Assembly: GCF_000283155.1 (NCBI RefSeq)
Contig: NW_004454193.1
Coordinates: 14,394,813-14,458,812 of the forward strand
Origin: Ceratotherium simum simum
Lineage: Eukaryota > Chordata > Mammalia > Perissodactyla > Rhinocerotidae
Direction: 5' to 3'
DNA length: 64,000 nt
Positions 57,930-64,000 of the stretch are shown here, piece by piece. The notes under the pieces are model-generated. The model was not told the origin of the DNA. It searched no databases and was given only the letters and a program-made list of their open reading frames with translations. The position numbers were made by a program, and so were the translations under genes. Within the stretch, counting starts at the first letter, position 1; every line of letters starts with the position of its first letter.

Positions 57930-57969
57930 CATCATCATCATGGTCATCATTATCTTCATCATCATTTTA
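57930..57969. repeat. ATC trinucleotide repeat
   Basis: ATC/TCA units with a few interruptions ('catcatcatcatggtcatca'). Simple repeat. Confidence 0.85.
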
Positions 57970-58047
57970 CGATTATTTGCTACTTTATTCACCTCCAGTG
58001 ACTCCTGTGATCAAGAAAAGATCATCAATATAAAAACAGAGTGACAG

Positions 58048-58297
58048 GGGGCTTGCCCGGTGGCATAGCGGTTAAATTCGGATGCTCCACCACGGCAGCC
58101 CGGGGTTTGCAGGCTTGGATCCCAGGTGCAGACCTACGCACTGCTTACCAAGCCATGCTGTGGCGGCGTCCCATATAAAGCAGAGGAAGATGGGCATGGA
58201 TGTTAGCCCAGGGCCAATCTTCCTCAGCAAAAAGAGGAGGACTGGCGACAGATGTTAGCTCAGGGCTAATCTTCCTCACACACACAAAAAAACCAAG
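58048..58297 (+). mobile_element. ERE1-type equine SINE, plus strand, with duplication
   Basis: It has 'gcttgcccggtggcatagcg', a middle with 'ggtttgcaggcttggatccc', 'ccatgctgtggcggcgtccc', 'atataaagcagaggaagatg', the paired 'gatgttagc' blocks and a CACACA/A tail. An 11-bp repeat 'cagagtgacag' flanks it (58037-58047 and 58298-58308). The tRNA-like B box is worn ('ggcttggatcc'). Confidence 0.94.
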
Positions 58298-58439
58298 CAG
58301 AGTGACAGCAGATATGGGAAAAGTCAGCTCTCAGAAAGAAATCTCAAAAGTGCATTTATAAATTGTTTTCGTTAAAAGCAACCAAAGTCTGTTTTCTAAT
58401 TAAGCCAAGGAGAATGTTTAAGCAGATAAGATAGTGAAA

Positions 58440-58516
58440 GGAGTCAGAGAGGGAGAAAACAATAATAAAAAGCAAAATAAAGAGAGAAAAGGAGAAAGAA
58501 AGAAAGAGAAAAGATG
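58440..58516. repeat. A/G-rich simple tract
   Basis: AAAG, GAGA and AATAAAA units in an almost pure purine stretch. No exact unit persists. Confidence 0.7.
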
Positions 58517-59434
58517 ATAGTTTCTACTAGACTCTCTCTTTAGATCATGCTAATTACTGCAGACTGATCGCTTCAGGGAAACTGATGTGCCAGGGAGAAC
58601 TCAGCTTTCCTGCATAATTAGCTCTTATTTGCTTTGTAATGTTCTACTTTTAATTCTACTTTTCTCTAGTTCAAATAGGAAGGAGAGACACTTGTAAATG
58701 GTAAGTGACTGTATCCCCTTGATTACTTAAACTTTACCCTGAAAAGGTGAGAGCAGAAATTAACAAGACACTTGCAAACAACAGTTTTATTGGTTTGGTA
58801 CTGATTGGAATGTTTTCTGGGATATTTTATAAATGATTTTTGTTAGCCATGAAACAGCCTGTTCAAAACTGTTCTTGTATCAAAAAAGGGAAATGGACAA
58901 TCTTTAAGTAGAAAGGGATTTTCGCTAACTCAGCTTACTAGAAGAATCAGTACGATATCATAACTTTTTCCCCCTTGTTGAAATAGTGTGGTTTAAAATA
59001 TAAAGATTCTATTCTTCCTCGGGAAAAAGCAATGTTTAAATTTTCCACCTGACATGTTATAGTGTTATATTTCATGTCAGGTTGTTTCAGCCATGGCAAA
59101 TGATACGAAGCCTCAGAGATACTATGATACAAATTCTGCCACTCACATTGGGTTATCTCAGCGAGACATATCAGCTCAAAAACATACATGGGAAAGATGC
59201 ACAATTGTGAAAACCAGAGATAATACCCACGGGTCCCAGAGATAGTGATGTTCATCATTTATTTCTGATGCTGGGACAAGGTAACAAAGCAAGATAGCAA
59301 TGCTATTTATCCAACTTAATAAAATTAAGACAAAAAAAAAGATTTGTTTTAACTCAGTGGGTAGATAAACTTAAAAATAGCCAAATAGAACCAGTTGAGT
59401 ATAAATAAGTAATTCTAAAACCAACAAGCAAGAG
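58517..59434. other. Unique sequence, no gene seen
   Basis: The minus-strand frame at 58947-59258 (103 codons) has no recognised domain. An A-run lies at 59332-59340. Nothing else was recognised. Confidence 0.35.
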
Positions 59435-59640
59435 GGCTATTATTTATCTCCTACCTACCGTGTGCCAGATTCTTTCCAATATATTATTCAATTTAATAAT
59501 CACAATTTTCTTTATATAGGTAATAGTACTTCCAATCTTCATCTCTTTTGCAAGAAAAAGAAAGGTAAAAAATAAATTGAAGCTCAGTATGTTTAACTAA
59601 GTTGCCCAACATCATCTTTTTCAAGTTATCTAAAGACCAC
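59435..59640 (-). mobile_element. MIR SINE, minus orientation
   Basis: Reversed MIR: 'ctattatttatctcctacct', 'accgtgtgccagattctttc', 'ttcaatttaataatcacaat', 'aggtaatagtacttccaatc' and 'gaagctcagtatgtttaact'. Confidence 0.78.
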
Positions 59641-61042
59641 AAAATTTCTTCTAACTTATTTCTTTGCCTGGTTTTGAATCAGGTGCCAAATAATGTCAGT
59701 TGTTCTGTTGTCACAAACACTAACCTAGTTCAGGCCTTCATTACTTCCAGCTTAAAGTTTTGCAGTGATTTTTTTTAACTGGTTTTCTCGAATTCAGCTC
59801 CCCTTTAAAGCTTTCCAAACACTGCAGCCAAGTTTTTTTATTATCTTTACGCATGGTGCCAATCATTCATTCTTTTCCTCAAAAAACTTCATTGGAATTA
59901 TTTCCAGTTTTAAATGGCATCTGAGCAACTAAGCGTTGCTGGCTTAGCCTCTCCCAAATTCCCACTGAAATAATTGGAAACTCACAGAAATCCCCAACCA
60001 CCTCTCCCAGGCAACCAAAGAACTCTGATATAGGGTTCTGGAAACTGAGTAGACATAGATGCAACCTAGGTCTAAAAGGGCTCACATCATCCTTGGATGA
60101 AGGTAAGGTCAGAAAACAAAAGAGATTCTCTCATAAAGGATCAATGTCAAAGTGATTTACACAGAGAGGAAAACCAGATACAAAAAAAAGGGCCTTCAGC
60201 CAGTCCCTGAAATACAGCATATGTTTCATGGCAGGGTTGGGGGGCAGCTGGAAAAATAGGAAGATTCAGACTAGAAAGAAACCCTGAAGTAGCTTTACGT
60301 AGAAGTTGGCTCCATTAAAGAGAGTCATGGTTACATATTATAGATGCTAAGCCAAATCCGCAGAAAAAACAATCAAAACTATATTAAACATTAGGTTTAG
60401 CTATTGCTGGAAAATGTCAGAACTGGCAATGACAAGAACTGGGACCAGACTGAAGAATTGGCAGCCCGCATTCGCTATGCAACAAAACATAGAAATCCAC
60501 CAGTCAGATAGGTTAGGGAATCCCTTTATCTCTTTACTGATGATTCTTACCTCAGTTCAGAAATGATGTCTTTATCAACTCTGCAATCACATTCTACCAC
60601 TGCACGTGATTTTCAGCGGAGACAGCCTGAAGGTTCTTCCTTTCTCATCCACATCAGGATCTCAGTCATTACTTCTACTCCTGACTAGAACATCCAGAAA
60701 ACAGCTGGCTAATAAGTGTCAGCTATAGGGGTGGGTTGTAGATAGATGGTGGCGGGAAGGCCCCTGGTAGGCATGCATGCAGGAGATTGTTGTTGTCAGC
60801 TAGTCCCTCTGCCACCTTGTCTGAAAAGCTAGCATCGGTGTAAAGCTGTCTCTCTTTAGTCTAACAAGTCCACAGTAGATTTAAACAGGAACTGTACTGG
60901 GAAGGGGGCTCAGAGCTATTTACAACAACCTACTTCCAGCTGTGGAACTCCATGGCATTCCATATAACGAGTCGGATGATTGGCAAACTCCAACTAGAAG
61001 GCCTATCCTTATTCAAGTGACAGAAGTGAAATGAAAGTAAAA
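59641..61042. other. Unique sequence, no gene seen
   Basis: No repeat or exon was recognised. A 68-codon minus-strand frame at 59879-60085 has no domain. The stretch 60390-60900 is somewhat GC-richer and unassigned. Confidence 0.35.
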
Positions 61043-61076
61043 TAAATCTATCCATCTATCCATCTATCTTTATATC
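61043..61076. repeat. ATCT/ATCC simple repeat
   Basis: Several ATCT and ATCC units in a row ('tctatccatctatccatcta'). Confidence 0.85.
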
Positions 61077-61224
61077 TCTTTAGAAATACACTGTAGAACA
61101 ATGGAAAGGTCTATCATTCAGACACCAAAGGATAATTGCTATCAGCCTTATAGTTTAACATTGTTCAGGAAGTTCTGTCTTTATAGATTAGTTAATAAAA
61201 CAAGATATGAGGGAGTTAAAAAAT

Positions 61225-61450
61225 AAGTACATAAAAATACATGCAGTATGATCCCGACTCTATCAATGTCAAAATATGTGTGTGGGGGGTATGAATTCAT
61301 ATTTAACTGCAAGAAAATATGAATTATATAATTATTATCTCTGGGTGATGGCTTTTGGATGACTTTCATGTTCTTTTATATACTTTTCTATTGTTTCAAA
61401 TTTCCTATGCTTGCCACATTTTTTTTTGTAATAAAAAAGATTTAAAAATA
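61225..61450 (+). mobile_element. Possible old LINE-like 3' fragment
   Basis: 'gtatgatcccgactctatca', 'ttatctctgggtgatggctt', 'ttcttttatatacttttcta', 'ttgtttcaaatttcctatgc' and an A-rich tail resemble a common mammalian repeat 3' end. The family was not assigned. Confidence 0.45.
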
Positions 61451-62689
61451 ACTGAATAAAATAAACAAATAGAACAGCATGCAGCAAGCTCCTCATGGGC
61501 TGCTTAACAATGTTCAGTTTCTATTTAGCATTCAAGGCCACCCATATTTTGATTCTGATTGTCACTCCGGTCATACCTTCATTACTTTCTTACAAACATG
61601 CCAAACTGAACTTTTCACTTTAAAAAAGAGGAAGCCTTTAGCCAGGGCACTGTAAACATATAGAAAGGCAAAAAGCATACTGACAATTTTATGTTGTTTT
61701 ATAGTCAGATAATTAATATTCAGTATTTAACTCAAAAAGAGTCCTTCTCTATATGTGACTTAATACACCCATCTCTTCAAAAGGTTTATTTTTGTTTAAG
61801 TGTTTCATGTTAAGGGAAAAGATCATGTTGGAATCATCTAGTGATTTCTCTTCACCCATCCATATGTGTACTCAAATCCTTTTCCCTATCATATTCCAAA
61901 CCATGTGATCCATTAACCACAATCCTTGTATATATCACCTGTGCTTATCTTCATACCTTGGCTTCACTTGTTCTCTGCATGTGACATCATTTTTGCAAAG
62001 CAATACTTCAAGGCCCAAATCAAATGTCCCCATCAGTTAGTGATCATCTCCCTCCTTGGGCATCCTAGGGCACTTCCCCCTCTAACTTATTGCAAGTATT
62101 TTTCCCCACTGCATTACTGTGTAGGAGTAAACTTGGGGAGGGCAAAAGGCTACCCCTCTCTGTGTTCTCTGGTTAGCACATAGCTGGTCATACAGAATCA
62201 ATAAATATGCATTGAAAAAGAGACGATCAAAGTTTCACAATTGAAACTCAGTCCTTTGGAAATGTGCCAGGGAGCACCGAGGAAGTGTCTGACTGCAGGA
62301 AATGGGGTTGTAAGGACCAAAAAGGAAAAAAAGGGAGAGAACACCAAAACCACTTTTACCTTCTTCACAATTTTGCCTTAGGCTCAACCCAAGGTAATGG
62401 TAGAGACAGGACCCTGAAATTGCAATCGATCCGTAACACACTAACTGGAAATTACTCCATTCTCTGCAAATAACAAAAAAGAATTGCCAAAGCCAAAACA
62501 AAGCTAAGTTACTTCCTTTTCCTAGAAATAAAGTAACCAAGAGTTATAATAGGAACAAAAATAGAATGGGTGGGAAAAAGCATTGCCTTTTCTAAGTCTG
62601 AATGCATTCTTCTCTTTGCTGTGAAAGAAGGAATAAATGGGGGCTTGTTGAAAGCCATGTGAAGAGTGTATGCGATGTCTTTCAAAAAG
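61451..62689. other. Unique sequence, no gene seen
   Basis: A worn L2 body may lie around 61900-62220 ('aatcaaatgtccccatcagt' and a tail 'cagaatcaataaatatgcat'). The frames at 61926-62183 and 62235-62540 show no domain. Confidence 0.4.
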
Positions 62690-62749
62690 ATACATATGTG
62701 TATATATGTGTGTGTATAACATATACACACATATATCATATATACATTC
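62690..62749. repeat. TG/TA and CA/TA inverted simple repeat
   Basis: A 'tgtgtatatatgtgtgtgta' arm is followed closely by an 'acatatacacacatatatca' arm. The arms are near-complementary and could fold into a hairpin or cruciform. Minus-strand frames crossing it encode repeated Tyr-Thr-His-Ile only. Confidence 0.8.
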
Positions 62750-62934
62750 CCCCTTATTTATAGTATACCTCTGCAACAACTCAGTAATAGCACAGTAATA
62801 GTACTTAGAGATGAAAGAAGCTCAAGATGTCAAGAGGTCTGACCTTTCACCCGTGCAGCAGGCTCGGTCGTGCCAGAGCATGTGGTCACCCAGCCACTGC
62901 TGTACTACTATGAGTGTTCGGTGTTACATCATTC

Positions 62935-63060
62935 CCATTTGACTACAAGTTTCTCGAGGGAAGCCCTAGGTCCACTTTATCTCTATATCCCAAATCCCTA
63001 CCTTGGTAAATAGCAAAAACCAAGAAATGGTGGGATGAGTGAATACACTACTCATTACAT
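62935..63060 (+). mobile_element. L2 LINE 3' tail
   Basis: 'tacaagtttctcgagggaag', 'ccctaggtccactttatctc', 'tatcccaaatccctaccttg', then 'gggatgagtgaata' follows the L2 3' end layout. Confidence 0.65.
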
Positions 63061-64000
63061 TACTGAGTCCCTCTGATAATTCAAAAGTTTTCTTTTGCTT
63101 ACATTGTGTTGAAATGTTCCTTTCTCCGTCTTTTGCTCCGAATCGTGTTTTAGTCTGAAATTACAAAGCAGCAGGCTGGTCCCTCTTTAGATTCCTGATT
63201 GCAGTTGCCAAGACTTCTGTTCTGCGTCTAACCCTTCTTGTGTTTCCTTAATGGCACATTTTCATCTCTTTGAACTCCTCTTCTCAATATTGGTTCCACT
63301 TGGTCAACACCTCTTAGTCACTGATGAGCCCTGGGAGCAACAGATCCTAGGTTATTGGATTTAGGTTGCTTGCCTTAGTCCAGATTGGTTCATGACTGGA
63401 TAAAGATGGAGGCTGCTTTTAAATACAAATTTTTAGATTCTAACTCTAGAGATTGTTTCTCCACTACAGAGGAGTTCAAGTAGTGACATTTCAAAAGTCT
63501 TCCAGGTGATTCTAATATACCTATAATTTAGTTAACTTTATGGAGCTGGGGAAGGCAGTTATTTATAACATAACAGAGTTTGCCCAAGGAAGCGCCTCTA
63601 TGTAGAAAAGTTGGCATGAGGAAGGGAAGAATGAAGCCAATAATAGAATAGTCAGAGGGTAAAATTTACCACTAAAGATTAAAATGTTCAATAATAATAT
63701 TCCTCAACATGCAGTGCACATATAGTATTACTAATGGTAATTAGGGGTAGTAAAAAGTATACCTCTTTAACAGTGACTCAAGCAGTAAGAAGTTTCTTCT
63801 CATTGAACTATCTTTCAGCCATGCTGATTGCATCGAGGAGAAAATTTCAATTCTCTAGATCTTGCTAATTTCCATTTGAATCAAAGAGAAAGCTGGCGCA
63901 GGTTCAGAGCCTTGGGAGCAATGAGGTCTTAGCAGAATTTAACAGTATTCTCTTGTTTTCTTAGATTTACTTTTACCTTGTCTTTATGGCAAGTGATACC
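63061..64000. other. Unique sequence to the window end, no gene seen
   Basis: A very worn MER-type fragment may lie at 63425-63520 ('cttccaggtgattctaatat'). No exon or RNA gene was recognised. Confidence 0.35.

Overview
The window is mammalian nuclear DNA, and the SINEs point to a perissodactyl, most likely a horse-type equid. Six copies of the tRNA-derived ERE family are present (1959-2193, 10846-11056, 20091-20346, 37443-37680, 44878-45087, 58048-58297). Each carries the GGCCGGCCC-type head, or a worn form of it, and a family-specific tail. Horse, donkey, zebra and other perissodactyls cannot be told apart here. The rest is typical placental repeat debris: L1, L2, MIR, MaLR/MLT1-type LTRs, hAT and Tigger DNA transposon fossils, and microsatellites. 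It sits in AT-rich unique sequence.

I found no protein-coding gene, no convincing exon, no RNA gene, no CRISPR array and no operon-like structure. The open frames are short, many lie inside repeats, and many have no ATG at their upstream end. The longest is a minus-strand frame at 29997-30506 (169 codons from its first ATG). It has no recognised domain and a weak start context. The window is best read as a gene-poor intergenic or deep intronic segment.

Layout. 1-7.4 kb: L1 remains cut by an ERE, then MIR and a solo MLT1 LTR with a 5-bp target duplication. 7.4-16.7 kb: two solo LTRs of one ERV-like family, both plus strand and about 8.8 kb apart, each with its own 4-bp target duplication; between them lie L2, MIR, an ERE, a hAT element and an MLT1-like LTR. 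16.7-31 kb: mostly unique sequence with an ERE that has a 26-T tail, an MLT1-type LTR, a complete Tigger-type element (28346-28676) and MIRs. 31-38 kb: dense in repeats, with MER5A copies, an L1 3' end nested in an LTR, a roughly 210-bp sequence present twice (33705-33930 and 35820-36028), a tRNA-Glu-derived SINE and an ERE. 38-52 kb: sparse, with an ERE flanked by a perfect 15-bp duplication and several old LTR-like fragments. 52-56 kb: two minus-strand L1 3' ends of the same type. 56-64 kb: MIRs, one ERE, simple repeats and unique sequence.

No new biological system is visible. The best leads are insertion-history observations: the solo LTR pair, the nested L1, three ERE architectures, recently inserted ERE copies and the duplicated unassigned segment. 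A few unique stretches would be worth a cross-species conservation check.
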